Shown: piece by piece, positions 8,898 through 18,534 of the stretch
Position numbering within the stretch: the first letter of the stretch is position 1
How the letters are laid out: each line of letters opens with the position of its first letter
From: Aggregatibacter actinomycetemcomitans DSM 8324
Lineage (GTDB): Bacteria; Pseudomonadota; Gammaproteobacteria; Enterobacterales; Pasteurellaceae
Assembly: GCF_000372365.1 (NCBI RefSeq)
Contig: NZ_AQUU01000003.1
Location: 62,001 to 126,000 of the forward strand
Direction: 5' to 3'
DNA: 64,000 nt
Program-made: the position numbers and the translations under genes
The notes under the pieces: model-generated
Seen by the model: the letters and a program-made list of their open reading frames with translations, nothing else
What the model was told of the DNA's origin: nothing
Database searches by the model: none

Positions 8898-8921
8898 TTT
8901 GATATTTTACGTATTAATAGG

Positions 8922-10067
8922 TTATAGCTTACTTAAATCTACTAATGCGTCTTTAGTAATGTCACTAATTTTTTGATTGCTGGTAAGTGTCATGGCAACA
9001 TGCATTTCCTTTTTGAAAATATCCAGCATATTTTCCACGCCCAACTGACCTGCCGCACCAAGTGCATATACAAAAGAGCGTCCGATCATGCAGGCATCTG
9101 CCCCCAGCGCAATCATTCTGACAATATCTAACCCGTTACGAATACCCGAATCTGCCAGAATTTTAATTTCACCTTTTACAGCTTCTGCAATCGGTGGAAG
9201 GGCGCGTGCACTGGATAACACACCATCTAATTGACGACCACCGTGATTTGACACCACAATACCATCTGCACCGAAAAGTACGGCGTCTTTAGCGTCTTTT
9301 GGATCTAAGATCCCCTTAATAATCATCGGACCATCCCAGAATTCACGGATCCACTCCAAATCTTTCCACGAGATAGAGGGATCAAAGTTTTCTGTAAGCC
9401 AACCAATGTAGTCATCTAAACCAATTTGCTTACCCATATAGTGAGACACATTGCCTAATGTATGAGGTTTACCTTTAACTCCGACATCCCATGCCCAAAA
9501 GGGATGGGTTATCCCTTGAATGATACGACGGATTTCCTTATAAGGACCACTCATACCTGAGTGCATATCCCGATAACGTGCACCGGGAGTTGGCATGTCA
9601 ACAGTAAATACTAAAGTTGAACAACCGGCGGCTTTTGCCCGCTCAAGAGCATTACGCATAAACCCTCTGTCTTTCAACACATAAAGCTGAAACCACATCG
9701 GACGATCAATCTTTGGAGCAACTTCTTCAATAGAGCAGATTGAAACTGTCGAAAGAGTAAATGGAATATTTCTGCTTGCAGCAGCTTTAGCGGCTTGTAC
9801 TTCACCGCGGCGCGCATACATACCCAGCGCTCCCACGGGCGCAAGAATTGCAGGTATGGATAATTTTTCTCCAAACAGCTCAATTTGAGTGTCCAGTTGT
9901 GACATGTCTTTTAATACACGTTGCCTAAGCGCGATATTTTCCAGATCGTTTACATTACGTTTTAGGGTTTGTTCTGCATAAGAACCACCGTCAGCATAAT
10001 GAAACATGAAAGGTGGAACTTTGCGACGTGCGGCTTCACGATAATCGTTAGCGGACGAAATAATCAT
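8922..10067 (-). CDS. lldD: L-lactate dehydrogenase, FMN-dependent, quinone-linked
   Basis: A 381-residue member of the FMN-dependent alpha-hydroxy-acid oxidase family, close to E. coli LldD (396). It oxidises L-lactate to pyruvate at the inner membrane and passes electrons to the quinone pool. Seen are [15 protein letters not shown] near the start, [18 protein letters not shown], the [15 protein letters not shown] segment, [15 protein letters not shown] with the FMN-binding lysine, and the active-site [10 protein letters not shown] carrying the catalytic His. The protein ends earlier than the E. coli one. AGAGG precedes the ATG. A CRP-like site is centred about 118 bp upstream. In A. actinomycetemcomitans the corresponding gene (lctD) is known to support lactate use in co-culture with streptococci. 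Confidence 0.94.
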   Translation of the reverse strand: MIISSANDYREAARRKVPPFMFHYADGGSYAEQTLKRNVNDLENIALRQRVLKDMSQLDTQIELFGEKLSIPAILAPVGALGMYARRGEVQAAKAAASRNIPFTLSTVSICSIEEVAPKIDRPMWFQLYVLKDRGFMRNALERAKAAGCSTLVFTVDMPTPGARYRDMHSGMSGPYKEIRRIIQGITHPFWAWDVGVKGKPHTLGNVSHYMGKQIGLDDYIGWLTENFDPSISWKDLEWIREFWDGPMIIKGILDPKDAKDAVLFGADGIVVSNHGGRQLDGVLSSARALPPIAEAVKGEIKILADSGIRNGLDIVRMIALGADACMIGRSFVYALGAAGQLGVENMLDIFKKEMHVAMTLTSNQKISDITKDALVDLSKL

Positions 10068-10174
10068 TGGTATTACCTCTTTTTATATTACATATTGATA
10101 ACTATTATTTAACAATAATGTAAGTAATTTTTCTTTGCAAACAATTTAGTCAAGATACTTACATATTTTTTGTA

Positions 10175-10196
10175 AAATGTGCAGAAGATCACAAAA
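10175..10196. promoter_or_regulatory. CRP-like binding site upstream of lldD
   Basis: TGTGCAGAAGATCACA (10178-10193) matches the CRP consensus TGTGA-N6-TCACA at nine of ten positions, with A/T flanks. A TATCTT -10-like box on the minus strand at 10152-10157 is near the place expected for a class II CRP promoter of lldD. The position is seen; activation is inference. Confidence 0.6.
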
Positions 10197-10204
10197 TTAT
10201 GACG

Positions 10205-10368
10205 ATTATTTGAGTGAGTTTACCTGTGGAGGTATCAATACTTAGCCGGACCGGAAAATGCAAGTGCATGATACCGAACAGGCCGGATTCACTCTAAGAG
10301 ATGAATATTCATGAATAGCGGAAAGAAAGTGCGGTAGAAAAAACAGATAAATTTCTACTGCACTTTTA
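10205..10368 (+). ncRNA. candidate structured RNA with terminator, unnamed
   Basis: Three nested helices are seen: GAGTGA/TCACTC (10212-10217 with 10289-10294), CCTGT/ACAGG (10223-10227 with 10278-10282) and GGTATC/GATACC (10231-10236 with 10270-10275). The apical part holds the small hairpin ATGC-AAGT-GCAT. CCGG words in the apical loop and in the internal loop at 10283-10286 could form a pseudoknot. On the plus strand an inverted repeat ending in TTTT (10326-10367) follows, so a plus-strand transcript of about 150 nt is possible. No clear promoter was found, and I do not recognise an Rfam family. Boundaries are approximate. A role as a DNA element or a leader on the other strand is also possible. 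Confidence 0.35.
10326..10367. terminator. degenerate inverted uptake-sequence pair
   Basis: AAAGTGCGGTAGAAA pairs with TTTCTACTGCACTTT with one mismatch in the second uptake core (GCAGT for GCGGT). It lies just after the small lipoprotein gene on the minus strand and has TTTT on the plus strand, so it could serve both directions. Confidence 0.6.
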
Positions 10369-10372
10369 CCTC

Positions 10373-10519
10373 TTAGTTATTAACACCAAAAGTCTTAGTA
10401 CTTTTGTCGTATTTCAAACCGGAGTGGGAACCTTCGGAACCGTTAAAATAGATGTCTTTTGGCTGGGAGCAGGCGGCGATGGTTAAAATGCCAGCGAGGA
10501 CAAAAAGTAATTTTTTCAT
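10373..10519 (-). CDS. small lipoprotein, 48 residues, unknown function
   Basis: The ATG at 10519 follows AAAGGTG by five bases. The product begins MKKLLFVLAGILTIAAC, a signal peptide with a type II lipobox (TIAAC), so Cys17 would be lipidated and the mature part is only 32 residues. The mature part is rich in Gly, Ser and Lys (GSEGSHSGLKYD) and has no domain I recognise. It has its own terminator and stands between prs and lldD. Its small size makes it easy to miss; the start context and lipobox make it credible as a real gene. Nothing shows its role. Confidence 0.75.
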   Translation of the reverse strand: MKKLLFVLAGILTIAACSQPKDIYFNGSEGSHSGLKYDKSTKTFGVNN

Positions 10520-10695
10520 GGAACACCTTTACTGATAAATTAAAATAAAATGGGTTGTTAAATTAAATGTGGCGCGATTATAGCACAACAATGTGGCGGG
10601 CAGTTAGTTCGGCATAACGTATAAAAACAAAAGGTTTAGTTTTTGCTAAACCTTTTGTAGTTTAAAGTGCGGTGGTTTTTACGGGTGTTTTTTTA

Positions 10696-11646
10696 TTATT
10701 CGTTAAACATTGCGGAAATGGACTCTTCGTTGCTGATGCGACGAATAGCTTCGGCAAGCATACCGGATAAGGTTAAGGTGCGGACTTTGCCTAATACGCG
10801 GATTTCCGGAGAAAGTGGGATGGTGTCAGTGACGACTACTTCGTCAAGGGCATCGCTGGCAATATTTTTTGCCGCAGAGCCTGAGAATACGGCGTGGGTG
10901 GCATAGGCGAATACCCGTCTTGCACCACGTTCTTTCAGGGCTTCCGCTGCTTTGCATAAGGTGCCGCCTGTGTCGATCATGTCGTCAACCAAGATACAGT
11001 CACGATCCGCGACATCGCCAATAATGTGCATGACTTTGGATACATTAGCGCGCGGGCGGCGTTTGTCTATAATCGCCATGTCGGTGTCGTTCAATAATTT
11101 GGCAACGGCACGGGCACGAACCACACCACCAATATCCGGGGAAACCACAATTGGGTTGGTAAGGTCGGTTTTTTTGCGGATATCGTCAAGTAATACCGGT
11201 GAACCGAATACATTATCTACCGGCACATCAAAGAAGCCTTGAATTTGTTCGGCGTGCAAATCACAGGTTAATACACGGTCAACACCGACACCGGAGAGGA
11301 AGTCTGCCACCACTTTAGCGGTAATCGGTACGCGCGCGGAACGTACCCGACGATCCTGACGGGCATAGCCGAAATAAGGGATGACAGCAGTAATACGCCC
11401 GGCGGAAGCGCGGCGCAATGCGTCAACCATCACTAATAATTCCATTAAATTATCGTTAGTCGGTACGCAGGTGGATTGGATAATGAATACATCGCTGCCA
11501 CGCACGTTTTCGTTAATTTGGACTTGTACTTCACCATCGCTGAAACGGCCCACGGTGGCATCACCTAATTTGGTGAACAGGTTTTCGGAAATGCGTTTCG
11601 CGAGCTCCGGTGTGGCGTTACCGGCGAAGAGTTTAATATCAGGCAT
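10696..11646 (-). CDS. prs: ribose-phosphate pyrophosphokinase (PRPP synthase)
   Basis: The 316-residue enzyme makes phosphoribosyl pyrophosphate for nucleotide, histidine and tryptophan synthesis. Class I features are clear: [15 protein letters not shown] at the N-terminus, [25 protein letters not shown] with the ATP loop, [33 protein letters not shown], and the PRPP loop [17 protein letters not shown] near residue 220. The length equals that of E. coli (315). It follows ispE and lolB on the same strand with a 40-bp gap, an order seen across gammaproteobacteria. Confidence 0.97.
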   Translation of the reverse strand: MPDIKLFAGNATPELAKRISENLFTKLGDATVGRFSDGEVQVQINENVRGSDVFIIQSTCVPTNDNLMELLVMVDALRRASAGRITAVIPYFGYARQDRRVRSARVPITAKVVADFLSGVGVDRVLTCDLHAEQIQGFFDVPVDNVFGSPVLLDDIRKKTDLTNPIVVSPDIGGVVRARAVAKLLNDTDMAIIDKRRPRANVSKVMHIIGDVADRDCILVDDMIDTGGTLCKAAEALKERGARRVFAYATHAVFSGSAAKNIASDALDEVVVTDTIPLSPEIRVLGKVRTLTLSGMLAEAIRRISNEESISAMFNE

Positions 11647-11686
11647 CGTAAATTGACCTCAGGAGTTAGGTTGTAAAATAAATTGG

Positions 11687-12598
11687 TTAATTCGTTGAAT
11701 CAGGCACGTTTTTCAACATTTCATGCAAGGGAGAATGATTTAATCCTTTTGCGACGAAACCAAAACAATTTTTTGGTTTGACTTGGAGAACTGATTGGGC
11801 AGATTTTTTATCATCAAATTCCGCAAAAACGCAAGCACCAGTCCCGGTTAATCTGGCCGGTGCATATTTTACCAACCAGTTCAGTGACTCTTCAACCTCT
11901 GAATAATGATCTCGCACAACTTTTTCACAATCGTTTGCGTATTTTCCCGCCAATAATTGTGCCAGCGATTTTTTCGGTGTATTACGTGGCAAGTGCGGGT
12001 CAGAGAACACAACGGCAGTGGAAATAGACACATTCGGCTTGAGCACCAGATACCATTTTTCCGGCGGTTCGCAGTATGTGATTTTTTCGCCTATGCCTTC
12101 CGCAAACGCCGCTTTGCCGTGCACGAAAATCGGTACATCCGCGCCAAGGGTTAAGCCCAGTTCGGCAAGTTGCCCGGTGCTCAAGCCGGTTTTCCATAAA
12201 TGATTTAAGGCGACCAATGTCGTTGCCGCATTGGATGAACCGCCACCCACGCCGCCACCGATCGGCAGGATTTTATCTAAGGTTAACTCGGTGCCCAGCG
12301 TGCAGCCGGTGTACTGTTGCAGCAATTTTGCCGCGCGATAAATTAAATTATCTTCTGCTTTTAAATCGGCGATGACGGAGGTTAAACGAATCTTGCCGTC
12401 CGGGCGCACTTTGATGTGTAGCCAATCGCCGAAATCAACAAACTGAAACAGGGTTTGTAATTCGTGGTAACCGTCCGCCCGCTTGCCGTTAATGTACAAA
12501 AAAAGATTCAGCTTCGCCGGGCAGGGGAAGCGTACACCCTGTTCGCTTTGCAAGGTTTCGGGCGTGAAAAGTGCGGTGGAAAATTGATAAGTTTTCAT
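11687..12598 (-). CDS. ispE: 4-diphosphocytidyl-2-C-methyl-D-erythritol kinase
   Basis: A GHMP-superfamily kinase of the non-mevalonate isoprenoid pathway that phosphorylates CDP-ME. Seen are [22 protein letters not shown]-type motif 1 (residues about 24-42), [19 protein letters not shown]-type ATP loop near 95-110, [19 protein letters not shown], and the C-terminal [12 protein letters not shown]. The ATG at 12598 shares one base with the lolB stop (TAATG) and gives 303 residues; an ATG four codons upstream is also in frame. The gene is translationally coupled to lolB. Confidence 0.94.
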   Translation of the reverse strand: MKTYQFSTALFTPETLQSEQGVRFPCPAKLNLFLYINGKRADGYHELQTLFQFVDFGDWLHIKVRPDGKIRLTSVIADLKAEDNLIYRAAKLLQQYTGCTLGTELTLDKILPIGGGVGGGSSNAATTLVALNHLWKTGLSTGQLAELGLTLGADVPIFVHGKAAFAEGIGEKITYCEPPEKWYLVLKPNVSISTAVVFSDPHLPRNTPKKSLAQLLAGKYANDCEKVVRDHYSEVEESLNWLVKYAPARLTGTGACVFAEFDDKKSAQSVLQVKPKNCFGFVAKGLNHSPLHEMLKNVPDSTN

Positions 12599-13221
12599 TA
12601 AAACAGCCATTCATCTACACGGATTTTCAAAGTTTGTCCTTCCGTTTTCAGCAAAATATTTTCCGGCATCGGCGGACGGCGATTGACATGGTATGACAAA
12701 TAGTCCGCCGTCCAGGGTTTACCGTCGATAGTGCGACTGAAGGTGGCTAACAAATGGTTTTCTCCCACTTGATAATCGGCGTTATCTTCCGGTTGACCTT
12801 TCAGCCAGAAAGCGAATTGTTCCAACGGGAAATCCATGCCGATAATTTCACGTAGCAGCATTTTTGCGTCGGCGGCGGAGCGTTGGCGCCCTTTGTTGTC
12901 GGAAATGGTCATGCCTTGCGCGTGCATTTGAATCTGCAGGGTTTCGCTGCTGATGGTGGAATACAGTTGCAGGGTGTAATCGCGTGGGTTGTTATATTGC
13001 CAGTCGAAGCGCGTGGAAAAGCGTTCTTTGCTGGTGATATAACCTAACTGCCCAAGCGCCTGATAACCTTGAATTTGTTTTAATTGGGTGAAATGCTGCT
13101 GCCAAGTGCGGTCGGTTTTTTCGATGTATTTTACGTTAGTCGGACGTTCCTGATCGGTGACGCAAGCGGTTAAAAATAACACGGCTAACACAAGTAAAAC
13201 GTAGGATTTTAATTTTTTCAT
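12598..13221 (-). CDS. lolB: outer-membrane lipoprotein receptor LolB
   Basis: LolB accepts lipoproteins from periplasmic LolA and inserts them in the outer membrane. The 207-residue product begins [20 protein letters not shown], a lipoprotein signal with lipobox LTAC. The mature part has [22 protein letters not shown] and the C-terminal [19 protein letters not shown] typical of the family. The frame could start at a TTG two codons earlier, but the ATG at 13221 gives a normal lipoprotein signal. Its partner lolA is at 23767 in this window. Confidence 0.92.
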   Translation of the reverse strand: MKKLKSYVLLVLAVLFLTACVTDQERPTNVKYIEKTDRTWQQHFTQLKQIQGYQALGQLGYITSKERFSTRFDWQYNNPRDYTLQLYSTISSETLQIQMHAQGMTISDNKGRQRSAADAKMLLREIIGMDFPLEQFAFWLKGQPEDNADYQVGENHLLATFSRTIDGKPWTADYLSYHVNRRPPMPENILLKTEGQTLKIRVDEWLF

Positions 13222-13255
13222 AAACAATTTTTATCCCCAGAAAATGGTGGTTATT

Positions 13256-14560
13256 TTACGGTTCGCAACGAGGGCGGCAATCTGATGTCGATGGTTTAAA
13301 GTGCGGTAGGATTTCCGTGCGTTTTTGCTTCACGGCGAAAATCCGTCCGCGGTTTAACTGATCGCGAATGGCTTTATTTTCAAAGCCTGCCGCGATGATG
13401 GATTGAATATCCACTTTTAATGCCGCCCGATATAGGGCGATAGTAAATTCCTGTTGCGGGTACGCAATGTGCGAGAAGCCTTTGCGTCCGCGCGTATCGG
13501 CAAAACACACCAACAAAAATTCCATGAAACGTAACGGTTTGCGCCAAACATCAAAGGTATTGAACAGTTTGACGATAGTTTCCGGGCGTAATTCAAAAAT
13601 TTTGTGAATGTGGGTGTGATATTCACAGGTGAGTTCCGCCAGTTGTTGATAATAACCGGGTACTTTTAAGCGCTTGCATAGGCTTTGGGTCGGCGCCATG
13701 CCGAGCTTTTCATGACCGTGATGATGAGGCCAGCTTTGTTTAGGCGTTTTGGCTTTGCCCAAGTCATGGCAAATGGCGGCAAAACGCACCGCACTTTTGT
13801 GGCAATCCACTTGCTCAGAAAGCAACGTCGCCTGTTGTAACACCATCATAGTGTGCACGAAGCTGTCAATTTCCGGATGATACTTCGCCGGGTTCGGCAC
13901 GCCATATAGAGCGTCCAATTCAGGAAATAACACCTTGAGTGCGCCCACCAGGCGTAAGGTTTCAAAATAAATTTCAGGATTTTTCTCGTTTAACGCTTTT
14001 TCCGTTTCCGCCCATACCCGCTCGGCGGTTAAATGTTGCAGCTCCCCTTGGGCAGTGAGATCTTTCATTAATTGCAGGGTTTCTTCGGCAATCTTGAATC
14101 CTAAATAATGATAACGGGCGGCAAAGCGCGCCACGCGTAATACGCGCAAGGGATCTTCAACGAATGCGGGGGAGACGTGGCGTAACACACGGTTGGCTAA
14201 ATCCTGTGCGCCGCCATAAGGGTCGAACAGATTGCCCTGCAAATCCTGTGCCATGGCGTTGATGGTGAGATCGCGGCGGATTAAATCCTGTTCCAGATTA
14301 ATATCGGGAGAAAAATCGCAAATAAAGCCGGTGTAGCCCGCACCGGATTTACGTTCCGTGCGGGCGAGTGCGTATTCTTCTTTGGTTTGTGGGTGCAAAA
14401 AAACGGGGAAATCTTTTCCCACTTGATGATAGCCTTGTTGGAGTAGTGCTTCCGGCGTCGCACCTACAATGACCCAATCGCGATCTTGAACAGGTAGGTT
14501 GAGGAGCTGATCGCGCACAGCCCCGCCAACCAAATAAATTTGAAAATGATTTTCGGACAT
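13256..14560 (-). CDS. cca: multifunctional CCA-adding enzyme with HD domain
   Basis: The protein adds or repairs the 3' CCA of tRNAs. The nucleotidyltransferase motif [23 protein letters not shown] is at residues about 8-30. The [12 protein letters not shown] motif follows near 110, then the [17 protein letters not shown] helix. The C-terminal half has an HD phosphohydrolase motif ([14 protein letters not shown], then HHHGHEKLG), as in the enteric enzyme with phosphatase and phosphodiesterase activity. The ATG at 14560 overlaps the upstream stop by one base, which fixes the start and gives 434 residues. Confidence 0.95.
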   Translation of the reverse strand: MSENHFQIYLVGGAVRDQLLNLPVQDRDWVIVGATPEALLQQGYHQVGKDFPVFLHPQTKEEYALARTERKSGAGYTGFICDFSPDINLEQDLIRRDLTINAMAQDLQGNLFDPYGGAQDLANRVLRHVSPAFVEDPLRVLRVARFAARYHYLGFKIAEETLQLMKDLTAQGELQHLTAERVWAETEKALNEKNPEIYFETLRLVGALKVLFPELDALYGVPNPAKYHPEIDSFVHTMMVLQQATLLSEQVDCHKSAVRFAAICHDLGKAKTPKQSWPHHHGHEKLGMAPTQSLCKRLKVPGYYQQLAELTCEYHTHIHKIFELRPETIVKLFNTFDVWRKPLRFMEFLLVCFADTRGRKGFSHIAYPQQEFTIALYRAALKVDIQSIIAAGFENKAIRDQLNRGRIFAVKQKRTEILPHFKPSTSDCRPRCEP

Positions 14561-15171
14561 TATGCCCAACCATCGCGACGACGGCGTTTCGGCATGATTA
14601 ACGGTAAAATCAACCCGATTAATAAGCCGACCCCAAGCACGGAACCGCCATAAATGAACCATTGAATGGCAATTTCGCGTTTGCCCGCATCTAACATGGC
14701 TTCCAAATCGCGGTTTTTGTTTTTGGTGATTTCCAATTCGCGTTTTAGCTGTGAATTTTGTTCTAAGAGTTCGCTACTTTGTTGTTCCGCTTGTTTGGCA
14801 CGTCGTTGCATTTCAATAGTACGTTGTTGCCAGTCGCTGTCTATACGGCCTAGCTTCATGCTTAATTCCTGAATTTGGTGTTTTAATTTCGGATTTTCCA
14901 GTTTGCTGCTGGCTTCATTACTTAGCTCACTGCTTAAAATCCAGGCCTCGCGATCTTTGCCATCGCGGATTAGAGTATATCGATCTTTTTGATCCAATAC
15001 GGTTACCGGTTCACCTGATTTAATAGCACCGGCAATTTTATATTGGTCACCTGCACCTTTACGTAAGTAGGTGGAAAGGTTTTCTGTTACATATTTGGTT
15101 TCTGCTTGTGCAGTAGTGATACCTAAGCCCAGAAAGGTTAGTGTGAGAAGGTATTTAATGGTTTTTTGCAT
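14560..15171 (-). CDS. SH3-domain and membrane-anchor protein (YgiM-like)
   Basis: The 203-residue protein has three parts. A signal peptide ends near LGITTAQAE (residue 24). A bacterial SH3 domain covers about residues 25-85 ([15 protein letters not shown]...AWILSSELS). A long coiled coil over about 90-165 ([19 protein letters not shown] onward) is followed by a C-terminal membrane helix ([20 protein letters not shown]) with a basic tail KRRRR. This layout matches E. coli YgiM and the 'SH3 and anchor domain' family, exposed to the periplasm. It is directly upstream of cca with a one-base overlap, so the two are coupled. Its role is unknown. Confidence 0.88.
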   Translation of the reverse strand: MQKTIKYLLTLTFLGLGITTAQAETKYVTENLSTYLRKGAGDQYKIAGAIKSGEPVTVLDQKDRYTLIRDGKDREAWILSSELSNEASSKLENPKLKHQIQELSMKLGRIDSDWQQRTIEMQRRAKQAEQQSSELLEQNSQLKRELEITKNKNRDLEAMLDAGKREIAIQWFIYGGSVLGVGLLIGLILPLIMPKRRRRDGWA

Positions 15172-15202
15172 ACTGTAGACCCTAAGTTAGTGAATAAGAA
15201 TT

Positions 15203-15232
15203 AAAAGTGCGGTAAGGAATGACTGCACTTTT
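15203..15232 (-). terminator. uptake-sequence hairpin after pit
   Basis: AAAAGTGCGGT pairs with ACTGCACTTTT (one mismatch in the second copy), giving a stem with T runs 8 bases downstream of the pit stop codon. Confidence 0.65.
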
Positions 15233-15239
15233 AGTCTGA

Positions 15240-16505
15240 TTAATGAAAAATTGCTTTGAGCAAATAGTAAATAATAATAGAGAACAATGCGCCGGCAGGC
15301 AGAGTAACAACCCATGAAACCACGATGTTGCGAATTACGGTCAGGTTAATTGCCGCAATTCCACGCGCGAAACCGATGCCTAATACAGCACCCACTAAGG
15401 TTTGTGTCGTAGAAATCGGCAAGCCTGTACCGGATGCCACGACCACAGTCATTGCGGTGGCGAATTGGGCGGCGAAGCCACGACTTGGCGTTAAATCGGT
15501 AATGCCCGTACCGATAGTTGCCATCACTTTGTAACCCATGACGATCAAACCGACCATGATACCGGATGCGCCCAGGGGTAAAATCCACCAAGCGAGAGGA
15601 GTGTTGTTTGCGATTTGACCGCCACTTTTGATAATAGCGACCACCGCAGAAAGCGGACCGATAGCGTTCGCAACATCGTTAGAACCATGGGCAAATGCCA
15701 TAGCACAAGCGGTCATTAGCATTAAAATACTGAAGATCTTTTCTACGCCGCTAAACGTACCGCCATGGAGCATTCTTTGTTTGAATTTTTTACTACGAAA
15801 GTAGAAATAGCAGTAAATAACGGCTACTGCGCTGATAATAAAAGAAATCAGGAAGTTTTCCTGACTGCTTAAATTTAACCCTACATGCTTTAACCCTTTG
15901 GTCAGGGTAACAATGCACAAGATGAAAATAGTAATACCCATATAGTAAGGGCCATATTTTTGTGCGTTTTTAAGCGGGTTTTCTGTGTCAAAAATCAGTT
16001 TTTGCGTGCTGATAAAAATGGCGTAAGCCAACACTCCGGCAATTACCGGTGTAACAAACCAACTGCCGACAATATTTCGGATATTGCTCCAATCCACCGA
16101 ATGAGGACCTGCCGTAACGCACGCAAAACCAATAACAGCACCGATGATGGAGTGAGTGGTGGACACCGGCCAGCCCATTTTGGAAGCGATTAATAACCAG
16201 GCCCCTGAAGCGAAGAGGGCAGCCATCATCCCGAAAACTAAAACTTCCGGTTCATTGACGAATTCCATGGTGTCGATGATGCCGCTTTTGATAGTTTCTG
16301 TGACTTCACCACCGGCTAAATAAGCACCGGCGGCTTCAAAAATTATTGCAATAAAAATAGCTTGTTTTGCTGTGACTGCCCCTGAACCAACAGATGTTCC
16401 CATAGCATTTGAAACATCGTTAGCTCCCACACCAAAGGCCATAAAAAAGCCGAAAATTGCGGTAATTATGATTAATAAGGAACCATATTGATTGAGTAAT
16501 TCCAT
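15240..16505 (-). CDS. pit: PiT-family inorganic phosphate transporter
   Basis: A 421-residue inner-membrane carrier with about ten hydrophobic segments and the duplicated PiT signature: GANDVSNAMGTSVGSGAVT near residue 28 and AHGSNDVANAIGPLSAVVA near 275. The second half also carries PISTTQTLVGAVLGIGFARG, the counterpart of PVSTTHSIIGAVIGFA in the first half. It imports phosphate, probably as a metal phosphate with protons. The DUF47 gene lies 25 bp upstream on the same strand, a pairing common in bacteria where the small protein modulates the transporter. Confidence 0.93.
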   Translation of the reverse strand: MELLNQYGSLLIIITAIFGFFMAFGVGANDVSNAMGTSVGSGAVTAKQAIFIAIIFEAAGAYLAGGEVTETIKSGIIDTMEFVNEPEVLVFGMMAALFASGAWLLIASKMGWPVSTTHSIIGAVIGFACVTAGPHSVDWSNIRNIVGSWFVTPVIAGVLAYAIFISTQKLIFDTENPLKNAQKYGPYYMGITIFILCIVTLTKGLKHVGLNLSSQENFLISFIISAVAVIYCYFYFRSKKFKQRMLHGGTFSGVEKIFSILMLMTACAMAFAHGSNDVANAIGPLSAVVAIIKSGGQIANNTPLAWWILPLGASGIMVGLIVMGYKVMATIGTGITDLTPSRGFAAQFATAMTVVVASGTGLPISTTQTLVGAVLGIGFARGIAAINLTVIRNIVVSWVVTLPAGALFSIIIYYLLKAIFH

Positions 16506-16530
16506 TGAAAAAATCCCGGATAAATGGAAA

Positions 16531-17211
16531 TTATGAACGTGCTAACATCAGCTCAATGCGTGCTCCGACACGTTGTGCCTGATCGGCAAGTACACCGACC
16601 CATTCAATGACTTTGTATAAGAACATTACATCAATCGGGTTAAAGCGATCTTCAATATCAAATAACATTCTTCGCAATTTAATTTGTATTTGGTCGGTAT
16701 CGTCTTCAATGATATCCAGTTCGTTAATCATTTGATTGACGAAATTCAATTCGCGACCTTTGAAACCGGTTTCCAGTAGTTGATCCATTTCTTCAATCAC
16801 TTTATGGGCTTGTTCGGTAGCGTCCAAACTGCGACGTACATAGCTCATAAATTCGTTTTTCATTTCCTCCGGAATACTTAACTGACGACCAATCATACGG
16901 CCGGCAATGTCTTTGGTGTAGTTTGCCAATTTATCTTGTTGAGTCACTAATTCCAACAAATCCGTACGATCGATAGGCATGAATAAACCGCGCGGTAATT
17001 TTAAACGAATCTCACGTTTTAACGCGTCAGCCTGACGTTCGTGTGCAGAAATATCTAAACGAATTTGCTCCGCTTTTACCCAGTCGGTATTAAATGTTGC
17101 TTCAAAAAAAGGGATTAATAATTCACAACATTCGGTAACTTTATTAGAGTGTTTTTGCAGAGGCTTTAAAGGGGAGTGGGCAAATAATCCGAGGATATTA
17201 TTCATTGCCAT
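16531..17211 (-). CDS. DUF47 / PhoU-like partner of PiT transporter
   Basis: The 226-residue, all-helical protein belongs to the DUF47 (TIGR00153) family, which resembles PhoU. Visible are FAHSPLKPLQKHSNKVTECCELL at the start, DRTDLLELVTQQDKLANYTKDIAGRM in the middle and MFLYKVIEWVGVLADQAQRVGARIELMLARS at the end, with the acidic metal-binding helices typical of the fold. AAGGAG is about ten bases before the ATG at 17211; the ATG two codons later is an alternative. Directly upstream of pit, it is probably co-transcribed and controls phosphate uptake. Confidence 0.9.
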   Translation of the reverse strand: MAMNNILGLFAHSPLKPLQKHSNKVTECCELLIPFFEATFNTDWVKAEQIRLDISAHERQADALKREIRLKLPRGLFMPIDRTDLLELVTQQDKLANYTKDIAGRMIGRQLSIPEEMKNEFMSYVRRSLDATEQAHKVIEEMDQLLETGFKGRELNFVNQMINELDIIEDDTDQIQIKLRRMLFDIEDRFNPIDVMFLYKVIEWVGVLADQAQRVGARIELMLARS

Positions 17212-17375
17212 AAAAAGTGACTCCTTTAAGGAAGGTTAATAATTCACGCGCATATTACATTATGTTGGTGAAAAATTCACGATTTTAATCGAAAAATCCC
17301 CTTATTTATTGGATAATAAATCCCTTATAAATCAGGTAAGAAGATAAAACCTCATGATCTTTAAGGGATTTTATA

Positions 17376-18532
17376 ATGCAGGATGAAATTGAATTAAAGT
17401 TAGCGGTGGATTTTGTCGATGTAGCACAATTAGACAAAATTTTGAATCATTTCAAAGTGGTTGAAAAACAATGCGATTTTTTAGCCAATACCTATTACGA
17501 CACCTCCGATCAGTTTTTTACCCGACATAAAATGGGCTTGCGGGTTCGCCGTCAGCAGGATAATTACACCTTAACGCTAAAAACCGACGGCAATGTTTCC
17601 GGCGGGTTGCACATGCGCCCCGAGTATAATGTGACGTTGCCCGATGCCAAGCCTGATCTGAATGCCTTAATCGAAGAACATGGCTTACAGCTCGGCAATC
17701 TAAAAAATGAATTGCATCCTATTTTCAGCACAGATTTCGAACGCCAAAGCTGGTTGGTACAATATGCGCCCAATTGCCAAATTGAAGTGGCGTTCGACCA
17801 AGGCAATGTGATAGCAGGCGATAAACGGCAACCTATCCGTGAAATAGAATTTGAAATCAAATCCGGCGAATTGGCACCATTTTTTGCCTTCTCGTCATGG
17901 ATTTCTTAACCCGTTATGAGGGCAGCGTACATTTTTATTCTGTGAGCAAAGCCAAACGCGGTTATCAATTGGTGCAGGGCAAATGTGCTAAATCAAGTGA
18001 TTGGATCGAACATTGGCGCGGCGTTTTACAGACGGAAAAACGGGCACAAAAAACATCGGAAAAATTACTCACAATCGAATCAAGTTCGATTGTTCGCCCT
18101 GATGAGGCCGTTGGCAAAGCCAACGTTCAAAATCCGTTGGATTTTGTGACCGCACTTTTGGCTTACGAGCAGCCTTTAATTGAAGAAACCTTGGCGTTAG
18201 GGGCAAATTTCTTTGCTTCTGATTTCATCAAAAGCGTTGAACGGGTAGGAGCGTTTTTCAATTTGTATCATTATTACGAAGACAATAAATCCCTGTTGGA
18301 AACAGCATTGAACGAGCAATTAGCAGGCAATAGGCATTATGCGCAGGACGATGTATTGACGGCGTTGACCGAAGAAAATGATCGCATATTGGCGCAACTT
18401 CATGACATTATTCGTCTGCACAGCGAAAGCAAAGATAACGCGTCGGCGATGAATAAATTGCTTGAACTGATTCAAACGCCGCAATACGCCCAACGTATGC
18501 TCCACCTCATCACTTTAACCATCGGCGGGTAA
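17376..18532 (+). pseudogene. CYTH-domain triphosphatase (YgiF-like), frameshifted
   Basis: Two overlapping frames make one YgiF-like protein. The first (17376-17909) holds the CYTH domain, with EIELKLAV, TYYDT, MGLRVRR, LTLKT, GGLHMRPEYNV and EIEFEIKSGEL, the acidic and basic residues that bind triphosphate. It runs out near 17907. The second (usable from ATG 17897, to 18532) continues with VSKAKRGYQLVQGK, which aligns with the end of the CYTH tunnel in YgiF. Removing two bases at the TCTC around 17890-17895 would restore one frame of about 381 residues. The C-terminal part is helical and shorter than the CHAD region of E. coli YgiF. A dispersed hairpin repeat lies in it at 18109-18149. Either it is a broken gene, a programmed shift or a sequencing error. 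radA starts two bases after its stop. Confidence 0.75.
18109..18149 (+). repeat. double-hairpin repeat, copy inside coding sequence
   Basis: GTTGGC-AAA-GCCAAC and CAAAATCC-GTT-GGATTTTG are two adjacent perfect hairpins. The core matches 25791-25827 over about 37 of 38 bases. It is in frame here, encoding AVGKANVQNPLDFV, and an uptake sequence follows immediately. Confidence 0.75.
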
Positions 18533-18534
18533 TT

